NCBI GenBank assembly: GCA_005788075.1
Contig: SXZC01000036.1
Location: 1 to 14,822 of the forward strand
Direction: 5' to 3'
DNA length: 14,822 bases
Source of the DNA: Actinomycetota bacterium
GTDB lineage: Bacteria > Actinomycetota > Thermoleophilia > Miltoncostaeales > Miltoncostaeaceae
A program made the translations under genes and the position numbers. Below are positions 6,609 to 13,884 of the stretch, in pieces. Numbering within the stretch: position 1 is the first letter of the stretch; each line of letters opens with the position of its first letter. Under the pieces are notes generated by a model. That model did no database searches and was not told where the DNA came from. It worked only from the letters and a program-made list of their open reading frames with translations.

Positions 6609-7040
6609 CTAGTCGCCCGCGGCTTCGATGGCCGCGAGAAGGTCGTCCATCCCGATGCGCCCGCTCCCCAGGAACACCCCGCCGCGCTCATGCACGGCGG
6701 TCACGAAGCCCCGGGCCCAGGTGTTCTCGTACAGCACGAATGCCGCCACCGAGCCGGGCGGCATCTCCTCGGCCGCGATGGCCATGTCGTCGTCGCCGAG
6801 CAGCCCCGGACGCACGCCCTCGAAGGCCACCACGTCTGCCACCGGACCCATCTCGGCCAGGTTGATGCCCGAGATCGTGCCGTCGGCGTCCTTGCGGATC
6901 ACCAGGGCGTCGAGCACCTCGATGACGCCGGCATCCACGAGGGCGGCCATCTGTGCGAGCGCGCCGCCATCGAGGGGCGCACCGGGCGGAAAGCCGACCA
7001 GGAAGTAGTCGACGGGTCCGAGATCGAGTTCATCTGCCAT
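6609..7040 (-). CDS. DUF6325-family protein
   Basis: The 143-residue, acidic, cysteine-free protein begins GPVDYFLVGFPPG and contains GVIEVLDALVIRKDADGTI, both features of the DUF6325 family (small actinobacterial proteins of unknown role, related in look to DUF1269-type membrane-stress proteins). The alternating hydrophobic and acidic pattern suggests a compact ferredoxin-like alpha/beta fold, with an acidic loop GDDDMAIAAEEMPPG near residues 83-96. No signal peptide or membrane segment is seen, so it is probably cytoplasmic. AAGGAG stands 5 bases before the ATG at 7040. It is the first gene of a two-gene operon with the SHOCT protein. A promoter-like TAGAGT and an adjoining palindrome (7053-7076) lie directly upstream, implying regulated expression. 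Function cannot be assigned. Confidence 0.82.
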   Translation of the reverse strand: MADELDLGPVDYFLVGFPPGAPLDGGALAQMAALVDAGVIEVLDALVIRKDADGTISGINLAEMGPVADVVAFEGVRPGLLGDDDMAIAAEEMPPGSVAAFVLYENTWARGFVTAVHERGGVFLGSGRIGMDDLLAAIEAAGD

Positions 7041-7052
7041 GGGGACTCCTTG

Positions 7053-7070
7053 GAATGGGCTGGCCCATTC
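7053..7070. promoter_or_regulatory. Inverted repeat, candidate operator of the DUF6325-SHOCT operon
   Basis: GAATGGGC-TG-GCCCATTC is an exact 8-bp inverted repeat with a 2-base centre. It lies between the candidate -10 box and the Shine-Dalgarno of the DUF6325 gene, where a bound repressor would block initiation. The binding protein is unknown. Confidence 0.5.
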
Positions 7071-7076
7071 ACTCTA
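7071..7076 (-). promoter_or_regulatory. Candidate -10 box (TAGAGT) of the DUF6325-SHOCT operon
   Basis: TAGAGT on the minus strand fits TANNNT, abuts the palindrome at 7053-7070, and would give a leader of about 25 bases containing the Shine-Dalgarno. No -35 match is evident. Confidence 0.35.
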
Positions 7077-7150
7077 GGCACTTGGAGCGCGGTCGGGCGT
7101 GTGGGTTCCCCCACCCGTCCGCCGGTATCGCCCACGGCGGCTGGCCGCGC

Positions 7151-7804
7151 CTAGGCGATGAGCTGGGCCGTGCCCGAGCCGATGAGGAACAGGCCGATCA
7201 CGATCGACCCCCAGATGATCGCCTGCTGCGTGTGCGCCTGGATCCATGCACGGAGCGACAGCGCCAGGGCGTGGGCGCGCTCCTTGCGCACGATGCTGAA
7301 GATCTCGAGCGCGAGGTACGTGGAGGTGGCGAGCAGCACGAACAGGATGAGCGCCACCACGCTGGCGCCCGAGGCGAGGTCGGCCTGCATCACCGAGGTG
7401 ACGCCGGCGGCCATGAGGCCCCACGGCTGCAGCACCGGCGCGAGGAGCAGGGCGAACCAGAGCGACATGTTGTCGACGCTGGCCTCCCACTTGGGGGGCT
7501 TCTTCTCCTTGCGCGGGCGTCCTTGGCGGGACCGCCAGTAGAGGCCGAAGCCGATGAGCCCCACGCCGATGGCGATGCGCACGGCCAGCGCGGCATCGGA
7601 GGGGACGGAACCGCTCGACGGAGGCTCCCCGCCCGTGAGCAGCAGGGTGGCGGCCGTGATGATCGACAGGCACAGGAACCACCCGAGGATGAACGCAGCG
7701 CCCTTCGCGGTGCCGCGCCGCGAGGTGAGGATGAGGATGAACGGGATGAGCGGCAGCGGATCGAAGGCGATCGCGAGGCCGATGACGATGAGGTCGAGGA
7801 GCAG
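7151..7804 (-). CDS. GAP/SfLAP-family membrane protein with CTG start
   Basis: The full frame encodes 217 residues with about six membrane segments. The N-terminal LLLDLIVIGLAIAFDPLPLI, followed by FILILTSRRGTAKGAAFILG, is the hallmark opening of the GAP (SfLAP, sulfolipid-1-addressing protein) family, linked in mycobacteria to export of lipids. A basic cytoplasmic loop (RSRQGRPRKEKKPPKW) precedes DNMSLWFALLLAPVLQPWGL. No ATG, GTG or TTG exists upstream of an internal GTG at 7582, which would drop the conserved first 74 residues. A CTG at 7804 lies 6 bases after a strong GAAGGAAGG Shine-Dalgarno and matches the family start, so CTG initiation is the best reading. TACGCT at 7831-7836 is a suitable -10. 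The family assignment is from memory of its motifs; the transported substrate is unknown. Confidence 0.75.
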   Translation of the reverse strand: MLLDLIVIGLAIAFDPLPLIPFILILTSRRGTAKGAAFILGWFLCLSIITAATLLLTGGEPPSSGSVPSDAALAVRIAIGVGLIGFGLYWRSRQGRPRKEKKPPKWEASVDNMSLWFALLLAPVLQPWGLMAAGVTSVMQADLASGASVVALILFVLLATSTYLALEIFSIVRKERAHALALSLRAWIQAHTQQAIIWGSIVIGLFLIGSGTAQLIA

Positions 7805-7810
7805 TCCGGG

Positions 7811-7819
7811 CCTTCCTTC
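7811..7819 (-). promoter_or_regulatory. Strong Shine-Dalgarno that fixes a CTG start
   Basis: GAAGGAAGG on the minus strand ends six bases before the CTG at 7804. It is one of the best Shine-Dalgarno matches in the window and has no ATG, GTG or TTG in frame near it, which argues that CTG is used. Confidence 0.6.
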
Positions 7820-7830
7820 GGGTCCGGTCC

Positions 7831-7836
7831 AGCGTA
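7831..7836 (-). promoter_or_regulatory. Candidate -10 box (TACGCT) for the GAP-family gene
   Basis: TACGCT fits TANNNT. Initiation about 7 bases downstream would give a leader of about 20 bases that still contains GAAGGAAGG. No -35 element is recognisable. Confidence 0.35.
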
Positions 7837-7923
7837 TGCGATGCCCCGGGCGGACGTCCCGGCCGCCACGCCGTGCAGGCGGCAGCGAGGGCGCGGGATC
7901 ACATGCAGGCGCGGGCGCTCGAA

Positions 7924-7929
7924 TATGAT
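7924..7929 (+). promoter_or_regulatory. Candidate -10 box (TATGAT)
   Basis: TATGAT is the best -10 match in the 170-base divergent region 7805-7974 and would give a leader of about 40 bases before the secreted-protein gene at 7975. The -35 region is poor. The rest of the region shows only a weak GC-rich inverted repeat around 7846-7863. Confidence 0.38.
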
Positions 7930-7974
7930 TGCGTTGTTCCGACCACCCCCATCGTCACCCTCGGGAGGATCCCC

Positions 7975-8514
7975 ATGAACGCACGCCACGTCATCACAAT
8001 CGCCACGGTGGGCCTGCTCGCCCTCGGCGCCGCGACGGCCGTAGGCCAGGCCAACCTCATCACCCCCACGTCGATCAACGGCGCCGAGACCGGACAGACA
8101 CGGGCCAAGTACCGCGCCGCCTTCGGCACCGCCCGCACCGATTACCTCGAGGGCGGGCTGGTGCGCATGGTGTTCGGGGGCTCGACGACCGAGGTCTACC
8201 TGAGCGCCGCGAAGAAGGGCAAGGCGATCATCACCGCCAATGCCGCCTACAAGACCGCGGGCGGCGTGGGGCCGTGCTCCACGTTCGCAAGCCTCAAGGC
8301 GGCGATTCCGGCAGTGGCGCGCGCGGGGGGCGCGGACAAGCGCCTCTGGAAGAGCGGGCGCCTCTGGTTCCGCGTGGAGAACAACGCCGGCACCGCCGAC
8401 CTCACCACCGCGACCGTGAGGGCCGTCATGCTGGTGGCCACCCCGCCCCCGGCCATGAAGAAGGCCTTCATCGGCAACACCGGCCTCAACTGCGGGGCAC
8501 CTGCGGGCCCATAG
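7975..8514 (+). CDS. Small secreted protein of unknown function
   Basis: I do not recognise the family. The 179-residue product has a clear signal peptide (residues 1-26, MNARHVITIATVGLLALG, then cleavage near AVGQA). The mature part has alternating short hydrophobic strands (GLVRMVFGG, TTEVYLSAAKKGKAIITANA, LWFRVENN) that suggest a small beta-sandwich, and two cysteines (C101 and C173) that could form one disulfide. No catalytic motif is visible. The ATG at 7975 is preceded by GGGAGGA at 7963-7969, and starts further upstream would spoil the signal peptide. It is divergent from the GAP-family gene and 30 bases upstream of the metal ATPase on the same strand, but the ATPase seems to have its own -10 box, so a functional link is uncertain. 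Confidence 0.8.
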   Translation: MNARHVITIATVGLLALGAATAVGQANLITPTSINGAETGQTRAKYRAAFGTARTDYLEGGLVRMVFGGSTTEVYLSAAKKGKAIITANAAYKTAGGVGPCSTFASLKAAIPAVARAGGADKRLWKSGRLWFRVENNAGTADLTTATVRAVMLVATPPPAMKKAFIGNTGLNCGAPAGP

Positions 8515-8532
8515 TGCGACGGCCCTCCGGCC

Positions 8533-8538
8533 TACGCT
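8533..8538 (+). promoter_or_regulatory. Candidate leaderless -10 box (TACGCT) for the metal ATPase
   Basis: TACGCT fits TANNNT and is followed by six bases (AGGAGG) and the GTG at 8545. The AGGAGG touches the start codon, too close to act as a Shine-Dalgarno, so leaderless initiation explains the arrangement better. Confidence 0.42.
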
Positions 8539-8544
8539 AGGAGG

Positions 8545-10419
8545 GTGACGAGGAGCGCCATCACCGTCAGGTGGCAGTGGGTCCGCGAGCCCGACGTGCT
8601 CGTGGCGTTCGCCGCCCTGCTCGGGGTCGTGGCCGGCCTGGTGCTCGCCGCGGTCGGGCAGGGCACCGCGGCCAACGTGGTGTGGGCGGTGGTGACGGGG
8701 TCGCTGCTGATCCCCCTCACGTGGTCGGTCATCCGCACCCTGCTGCGGCGCGATGTGGGCGTGGACGCCATCGCACTGGTGGCCATGGCTGGCGCGCTGG
8801 CCCTGCAGGAGTTCCTGGCCGGGGCGGTGGTGGCGCTGATGCTCGCCGGGGGCAACGCGCTCGAGGCGGCGGCAGGGCGGCGGGCGCGGCACGACCTCGA
8901 GGCCCTCGTGGCCCGCGTGCCCAAGTGGGCCATGCGCCGGGCGCCCGGGGGCGACCTCGAGCGCGTGCCGGCCGATGAGGTGGTGCCCGGCGACGTGCTG
9001 CTGGTGCGCGCCGGCGAGATCGTGCCGGTGGACGGCCGCATCGTCGACGTGCCTGCGCTGCTCGACGAGTCGGCTCTCACGGGCGAGCCACTGCCGGTGG
9101 AGCGCATGCCGGGCGACGCCGTGCGAAGCGGCGTGGCCAACGCCGCCGAGGCGTTCGAGCTGGTGGCCACCCGGCCGGCGTCCGAGAGCGCCTACGCGGC
9201 GATCGTGCGGCTGGTAGGGGAGGCCGAGAGCCAGCGCGCGCCCTTCGAGCGCATGGCCGACCGCTACGCCATGTTGCTGCTGCCCGTGACGCTGGTGGCC
9301 GCCGGGCTCGCGTGGGCGTTGAGCGGCGATCCGGTCCGGGCGCTGGCCGTGCTGGTGGTGGCCACCCCGTGCCCGCTCATCCTGGCCGCGCCCATCGCGC
9401 TGGTCTCGGGGCTGTCACGCGCGGCCCGCAAGGGCGTGGTGCTCAAGGGCGGCGTGGTGGTGGAGCAACTGGCGCGCACCACCGCGGTGCTGCTCGACAA
9501 GACCGGCACGCTCACGGTGGGGCAGCCCGAGATAGATCGCATCGCCACCTCGGGCAATGCACGCGAGGCCGATGTGCTGCGCCTCGCCGCCTCCCTCGAG
9601 CAGCACTCTGCCCACGTGGTGGCCGGGGCCCTCGTGCAGGCCGCGCACCGCGACGACCTCCCCCTCACCCTGCCCACGGATGTGCACCAGGTTCATGGGC
9701 AGGGCATCGAGGGCACCATCGACGGCCATGTGGTGAGCGTGGGGTCCGCCGACTGGCTGCGCTCGTGCGGTATCGACCCCGAGTCGCTGCTCGACCACCG
9801 CGACCGGGCCGGCGAGGAGGGGCGTGGCGTGGTGCTGGTGGGCGTCGACCACCGGCCGGCAGGCCTCATCGTGCTGGCCGACCCGATCCGTCCGGATGCC
9901 CGCGAGATGGTGCAGCGCCTGCACGAGGCGGGGGTGACCGAGGTGGCCATGGCCACGGGCGACCGGCGCGACGTGGCCGAGGCGGTGGCCGCCGACCTCG
10001 GCATCGACGTGGTGCATGCCGAGTGCAGCCCCGAGGACAAGGTCGCCGTGGTCACCGCCATGCGCGAGGGCGAGGGGCGGCACCGAGTGGCCATGGTGGG
10101 AGACGGCATCAACGACGCCCCCGCGCTCGCCACGGCCGACGTCGGCATCGCGATGAGCGCCCCGGGTGCAACCATCGCGTCGGAGACCGCTGACGCCGTG
10201 GTGATGGTCGACCGCGTGGATGGCGTGGCCGATGCCATCGCCACCAGCAGGCGGGCATCGGGCATCGCGCGCCAGAGCGTGATCGCCGGCATGCTCATGA
10301 GCTTCGTGGCGATGGGCTTCGCGGCGTTCGGCTACCTGCCGCCCGTCGCCGGCGCCCTCCTGCAGGAGGGCATCGACGTGATCGTGATCCTCAACGCCCT
10401 GAGGGCGCTGCGGGCCTAG
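8545..10419 (+). CDS. P1B-type heavy-metal ATPase with TPCP motif (P1B-5-like)
   Basis: The 624-residue protein has all P-type ATPase landmarks: DESALTGEPLPVER (actuator TGE loop), TPCP at 274-277 in a membrane helix, the phosphorylated D318 in DKTGT, and GDGIND followed by APALATADVGIAM in the P-domain. There is no N-terminal CXXC metal-binding domain. Membrane helices lie at about residues 18-40, 44-70, 72-108, 233-290 and 580-620. TPCP in place of CPC, plus QEGID (607-611) in the last helix region, are features described for P1B-5 pumps, linked to Fe2+/Ni2+ export; the C-terminal hemerythrin domain common in that group is absent. The N-domain has HS in QHSAH instead of the usual HP. The GTG start is supported by a TACGCT box 6 bases upstream. 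ATP-driven export of a transition metal is likely; the metal is inferred. Confidence 0.9.
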   Translation: MTRSAITVRWQWVREPDVLVAFAALLGVVAGLVLAAVGQGTAANVVWAVVTGSLLIPLTWSVIRTLLRRDVGVDAIALVAMAGALALQEFLAGAVVALMLAGGNALEAAAGRRARHDLEALVARVPKWAMRRAPGGDLERVPADEVVPGDVLLVRAGEIVPVDGRIVDVPALLDESALTGEPLPVERMPGDAVRSGVANAAEAFELVATRPASESAYAAIVRLVGEAESQRAPFERMADRYAMLLLPVTLVAAGLAWALSGDPVRALAVLVVATPCPLILAAPIALVSGLSRAARKGVVLKGGVVVEQLARTTAVLLDKTGTLTVGQPEIDRIATSGNAREADVLRLAASLEQHSAHVVAGALVQAAHRDDLPLTLPTDVHQVHGQGIEGTIDGHVVSVGSADWLRSCGIDPESLLDHRDRAGEEGRGVVLVGVDHRPAGLIVLADPIRPDAREMVQRLHEAGVTEVAMATGDRRDVAEAVAADLGIDVVHAECSPEDKVAVVTAMREGEGRHRVAMVGDGINDAPALATADVGIAMSAPGATIASETADAVVMVDRVDGVADAIATSRRASGIARQSVIAGMLMSFVAMGFAAFGYLPPVAGALLQEGIDVIVILNALRALRA

Positions 10420-10434
10420 GGGTCGACCTGCGGG

Positions 10435-11844
10435 CTACCCCGGGAACCGTGTGGAGCGGGTCTGCAGGTAGAAGTTCTGGTCGCGAACCACGCGCAGGGG
10501 GCTCGAGAGCTTCCACACGGCCGTCACCACGCCGTTCGGGGCCACCGTGAGCCGGGGCTCGTCGGCCTCGCCCCGGGCGCCCGAGAGCCACACGCCGCGG
10601 TTCCATGCCGTCGCGCCCGCCGGGCGCGTGCGGGCCTGCACGCGCACGCCGGTGCGACCGTACGAGCGCTTCCACGCCGCGGTGGCCGTGCCGTCGGTCG
10701 CGACCACCACGACGGGGTCGTCAACGTCCGTGCCGCGCTGCGACAGCACCTGCAGCGGGCCCCAGGCGCCTCCGGCCACGCGCGTGCGCGACTGCGCCTG
10801 CTTCCGCGCGGCCAGCGCGTCGGACGCCCACTCCCACACCGCGGTGATGGTGCCGTCGGTCGCGATGCCCAGCTGCGGGTCGCTGGCGTGCGTGCCGGCC
10901 CGCGAGAGGTTGGTGATGGGTCCCCACGTCGTGCTTCCCGCCGGCTGGATGCGGACCTGGATCTGCCCGAAGCCACCGCTCGAATTGGGGTTCGAGGCGT
11001 CGCGCTCGCGCGCCCAGATCGCCACCACCTCGCCGGTTGCGGAGGCCGCCAACCTGACGTCGTTCGACTGGGCGCCCTGCCGCGAGAGTCCCTGGATCGG
11101 GCCCCACGAGCCGTTGGCCGACCGGCGGCGTGCCTGGATCACGAACGACCCGCCGCGCGTGGCGACCTCCCACGCGACGGTGACGGCGCCATCCCCTGCC
11201 ACGGCGATCGACGGATCGCCCTCGGCCGCGGAATCGACGACCGGGCCGCGCGACACGTTCACCGTGCGCCCGAACGACTTCGCGCCGCGCTTCAGAACGC
11301 GCGCCTGCAGCACGCGCAGTCCGCGCTGGCCCTGCATCCACACCACGATCACGTCCCCATTGGGGAGCACCGCGATGCGGTTCTGGGTGGCGTCGGCGTG
11401 GGGGTTCGAGATCGTGCGCGTGGGCCCGAAGGCCCGGGCGCCGGGCTGGCGCACGCGCACCTGCACCGTGCGATTCCAGGTGCGCATGCTCTTCCAGGAC
11501 ACCGCCGTAAGGCCATCCGCGCCGATGGCGATGCGCGGGTCCTCGTGGTTGGCGCCCGCAGCCGACAACGTGACGGGGGGCGTGAACCCGCCGCGCGGGC
11601 CACGGGTGCGCAGGCGGATCTGCCACGTGTGGCCGTTCCAGCCCTCCCAGGCGTAGGTCACCGCGCCCGTGGGCGCCGCGGCAAGGCGGGGGTCATCCGA
11701 TGGCGACCCGGAGCGCGACACGTTCGACACCCCTCCCCAGGGGCCCTGCGGTGCGGCCACCTGGGCCGGGGCCTGTGCCGTGCCGATGGCGGGCAGCGTG
11801 GCGAATCCCACGGTGGCAAGGGCGATCAGGGGCATGCGTCGCAT
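10435..11844 (-). CDS. Secreted protein with eight propeller-like repeats
   Basis: The 469-residue protein has a signal peptide (residues 1-25, cleavage after TAQA). It then carries eight repeats of about 51-60 residues with a core of the form DPRLAVAPDGXVTAVW, centred near residues 50-66, 101-117, 154-169, 209-225, 261-277, 321-337, 375-391 and 428-444. Each core is followed by a strand such as IQVRIQPAG or VQARTRPAG and a WGP-SRXG turn. This resembles sialidase/BNR-like propeller repeats, so an eight-bladed or seven-plus-one propeller outside the cell is likely, probably binding rather than catalytic. No cysteine is present. The ATG at 11844 is chosen for the signal peptide; GGAGG lies about 11 bases upstream and TAGCAT (11891-11896) is a possible -10. 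The gene is divergent from the secreted protein at 12003 and converges on the ATPase with a 15-base gap. Ligand unknown. Confidence 0.82.
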   Translation of the reverse strand: MRRMPLIALATVGFATLPAIGTAQAPAQVAAPQGPWGGVSNVSRSGSPSDDPRLAAAPTGAVTYAWEGWNGHTWQIRLRTRGPRGGFTPPVTLSAAGANHEDPRIAIGADGLTAVSWKSMRTWNRTVQVRVRQPGARAFGPTRTISNPHADATQNRIAVLPNGDVIVVWMQGQRGLRVLQARVLKRGAKSFGRTVNVSRGPVVDSAAEGDPSIAVAGDGAVTVAWEVATRGGSFVIQARRRSANGSWGPIQGLSRQGAQSNDVRLAASATGEVVAIWARERDASNPNSSGGFGQIQVRIQPAGSTTWGPITNLSRAGTHASDPQLGIATDGTITAVWEWASDALAARKQAQSRTRVAGGAWGPLQVLSQRGTDVDDPVVVVATDGTATAAWKRSYGRTGVRVQARTRPAGATAWNRGVWLSGARGEADEPRLTVAPNGVVTAVWKLSSPLRVVRDQNFYLQTRSTRFPG

Positions 11845-11890
11845 GAGTCCGGGTTCCTCCATGGAGTGGGGAGATGCGGGGTTGGAGCGG

Positions 11891-11896
11891 ATGCTA
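11891..11896 (-). promoter_or_regulatory. Candidate -10 box (TAGCAT) for the eight-repeat gene
   Basis: TAGCAT on the minus strand fits TANNNT and would give a leader of about 40 bases containing the GGAGG Shine-Dalgarno. It lies in the 158-base divergent region 11845-12002, which otherwise holds only the Shine-Dalgarno of the plus-strand gene and a CCGGATA element. Confidence 0.3.
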
Positions 11897-12002
11897 GCCG
11901 CCGTGGGCGCGCGGAGGCCGCACGAAGAGACGGAGCCCTCGGGTTGCGAAACCGTCCGCCGGGGAGTGAGATTCCGGATACCCACCCCACCAGGAGCATG
12001 CG

Positions 12003-13871
12003 ATGAAGACCCTCAGATGGACCGCGGCGGCGATCGCCGCCGCCGTTGCCCTCCCCGTCGCCGCGAGCGGTGCAACCGTCACCGGCACCGTGAAGGGCGG
12101 CAAGGGCATGCGCGTCACCGCCATCGGCCTTGACGGCACGGCGAACTCGGCCAAGATCAAGAAGAACGGGAAGTTCTCCCTCAAGGTGCCCAACTCGCGG
12201 GCGAAGAACGCCACGCTGCACCTGCTCACCAGCACCGGTGACTACGCCGGCCCCATCGTGATCGCCCGCAAGAAGGCGCGCGGGTACGTGCGCATCACCA
12301 CGAAGACCACGGCGCTCGGCACCATCTCGAAGAAGAGTGGATTCGCGCTGGTCTCCACGGCGCCGGGGAAGAACCAGTACTCCACGAGCGGCGCGGTGAA
12401 GGTGAACGCGAAGTCCGGCAAGCCGGTCGGAGCCGGCCTGCTCGGCCTCGTGCGAACCGGATCAACGGCGAAGTCATCCATGGCCCGCGAGGCGCAGGGC
12501 ACCGGCGGGAATGGCGGGAATGGCGGGAATGCCGGCAGTGGCGGCGGATTCGGCGGCCAGCAGGGCGTCAACCCGAACAGCCCCTGCGGTGGCGCCGTCG
12601 GCGGGGACTGTGACCAGGACGGCGTGCCGAACTCGATGGACGTCGACGACAACGGCAACCTCACCATCGACTTCACCGATGCGGTGTCGGTGGACACCAC
12701 GGCCAAGCTGCTCACCTACAGCGACGTGCGCCCGAGCATCCAGGACACCCTCAACTACAACACCGGCGCCACGCGCGACTCCATCAACGCGTTCCTGGGC
12801 AGCCAGGACCTGAAGAGGCCCACGGGCCTCACGCTGGCGTTCTACTACGACGAGCGCACGCTCACCGGCGTGGAGCCGAGCCCGGCGCTCGACACCGTCT
12901 GGGTGCAGTGCGAGAGCTCGGCGCCGTGGTGCGCGCCCGGCACCTCGCAGGCGACCGTGGCGGGAATGAGCGAGTACCCGCAGATCCTGCCGTCGGTGCC
13001 ACAGTTCGGATCGGTGAACTGGAGCACCTACACGGGATCGGTGTGCGGCGCGCGGAGCCAGCCCTGCCAACCGCAGCCGGCCAACTACCCGGCCTTCGGC
13101 TTCATGAAGTCGTCGCAGCAGGGCGGCCCGCAGCCCCAGAGCATCTGGACGGCGTTCGTCAAGCCAAACGCAACGGACACACTCGGCCAGGTGAACTCCG
13201 ACTCGGTGATCAACCTCAACTACCGCACCAGCCCGACGGCTGCGCCGAGCACCAAGCCGATCGGCATCAGCCCCTACATGGTGACCACCCCGGCCATCAC
13301 GCAGGTGGTCGCCAACGGCACCACGCAGTCGCTGAGCTACCCCTACCCCGCGGACGGGCCGGGGACGAACGACGGGAACGGCTTCGACCTCGGCACGGCG
13401 GGAACCCTGGGCCTCACGCTCATCCCGCCGCAGCGCCTCGGCCTGCCGGGTGAGGCCGAGCAGTTCTACACCCTGGGTGGCCTCTTCTACGGGGTCACGC
13501 TCGACCGCCTGGTGGTCAGCTCCGGCAGCGGTGGGCAGGGCAGCGGTGGCGGTGGCGAACAGCGGCCCAACACCGAGGCCGGCTGCGCGATCACCCCGGT
13601 GAGCGGCGTGACCCAGCGGCCGCCCGCCACCGACCCGCAGGACCCCTGGCCGATCATCGCGCCCATGCAGGACACCACGCCCACCGACGGACCGGCCACC
13701 ACGGTGCGCACGGTGGGCTTCACCGTGGACGTGAAGGGGTGCATCCAGAAGTACCTGCCGGGGTCGCCCACGAGCGGCGTCAGCGTGAGCCTCTCGCTGA
13801 TCGCCACGGGCCAGCCGCTGCAGAACGGCGCCAACCGCACCGGCGTGTCGTTCTCGGCACGGCTGCCGTAG
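12003..13871 (+). CDS. Large secreted multidomain protein of unknown function
   Basis: The family is not recognised. The 622-residue product has a signal peptide (1-23, cleavage near ASGA). A Lys-rich N-terminal beta domain (24-120, VTGTVKGGKGMRVTAIGLDG) is similar in look to carboxypeptidase-regulatory-like sandwiches. A Gly/Asn linker covers 167-188. An acidic loop, DCDQDGVPNSMDVDDNGN (202-219), fits thrombospondin type 3 calcium-binding repeats. A long domain (about 220-505) with paired cysteines C303/C310 and C348/C355 follows, then a second Gly/Ser linker (506-519) and a C-terminal beta-rich domain (520-622; C528, C580). Eight cysteines in all suggest four disulfides. AGGAG at 11992-11996 is 6 bases before ATG 12003. 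There is no LPXTG or C-terminal membrane anchor, so it is probably released or held non-covalently. The stop is 13 bases from the convergent gene. Confidence 0.85.
   Translation: MKTLRWTAAAIAAAVALPVAASGATVTGTVKGGKGMRVTAIGLDGTANSAKIKKNGKFSLKVPNSRAKNATLHLLTSTGDYAGPIVIARKKARGYVRITTKTTALGTISKKSGFALVSTAPGKNQYSTSGAVKVNAKSGKPVGAGLLGLVRTGSTAKSSMAREAQGTGGNGGNGGNAGSGGGFGGQQGVNPNSPCGGAVGGDCDQDGVPNSMDVDDNGNLTIDFTDAVSVDTTAKLLTYSDVRPSIQDTLNYNTGATRDSINAFLGSQDLKRPTGLTLAFYYDERTLTGVEPSPALDTVWVQCESSAPWCAPGTSQATVAGMSEYPQILPSVPQFGSVNWSTYTGSVCGARSQPCQPQPANYPAFGFMKSSQQGGPQPQSIWTAFVKPNATDTLGQVNSDSVINLNYRTSPTAAPSTKPIGISPYMVTTPAITQVVANGTTQSLSYPYPADGPGTNDGNGFDLGTAGTLGLTLIPPQRLGLPGEAEQFYTLGGLFYGVTLDRLVVSSGSGGQGSGGGGEQRPNTEAGCAITPVSGVTQRPPATDPQDPWPIIAPMQDTTPTDGPATTVRTVGFTVDVKGCIQKYLPGSPTSGVSVSLSLIATGQPLQNGANRTGVSFSARLP
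12504..12530 (+). repeat. Three tandem copies of a 9-bp coding repeat
   Basis: GGCGGGAAT occurs three times in a row and encodes three GGN tripeptide units of the Gly/Asn linker. The 9-bp unit keeps frame, so copy-number change would lengthen or shorten the linker without disrupting the protein. Confidence 0.75.
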
Positions 13872-13884
13872 CGCAGGAGTTTCC

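Noticed and set aside
7390..8892. Minus-strand frame of 500 codons across the GAP-family, secreted-protein and ATPase genes
   Set aside because: It crosses three supported genes and has low-complexity His/Arg/Gly composition, typical of a shadow frame in GC-rich DNA.
10420..10434. GGTCGACC palindrome and a GGGGT/ACCCC arm pair as terminator between the ATPase and the propeller gene
   Set aside because: The stem is only 5 bp around a 13-base loop, within chance expectation for this GC content.
12504..12530. CRISPR or regulatory tandem repeat
   Set aside because: The 9-bp units are contiguous, in frame, and encode a glycine linker; there are no spacers.
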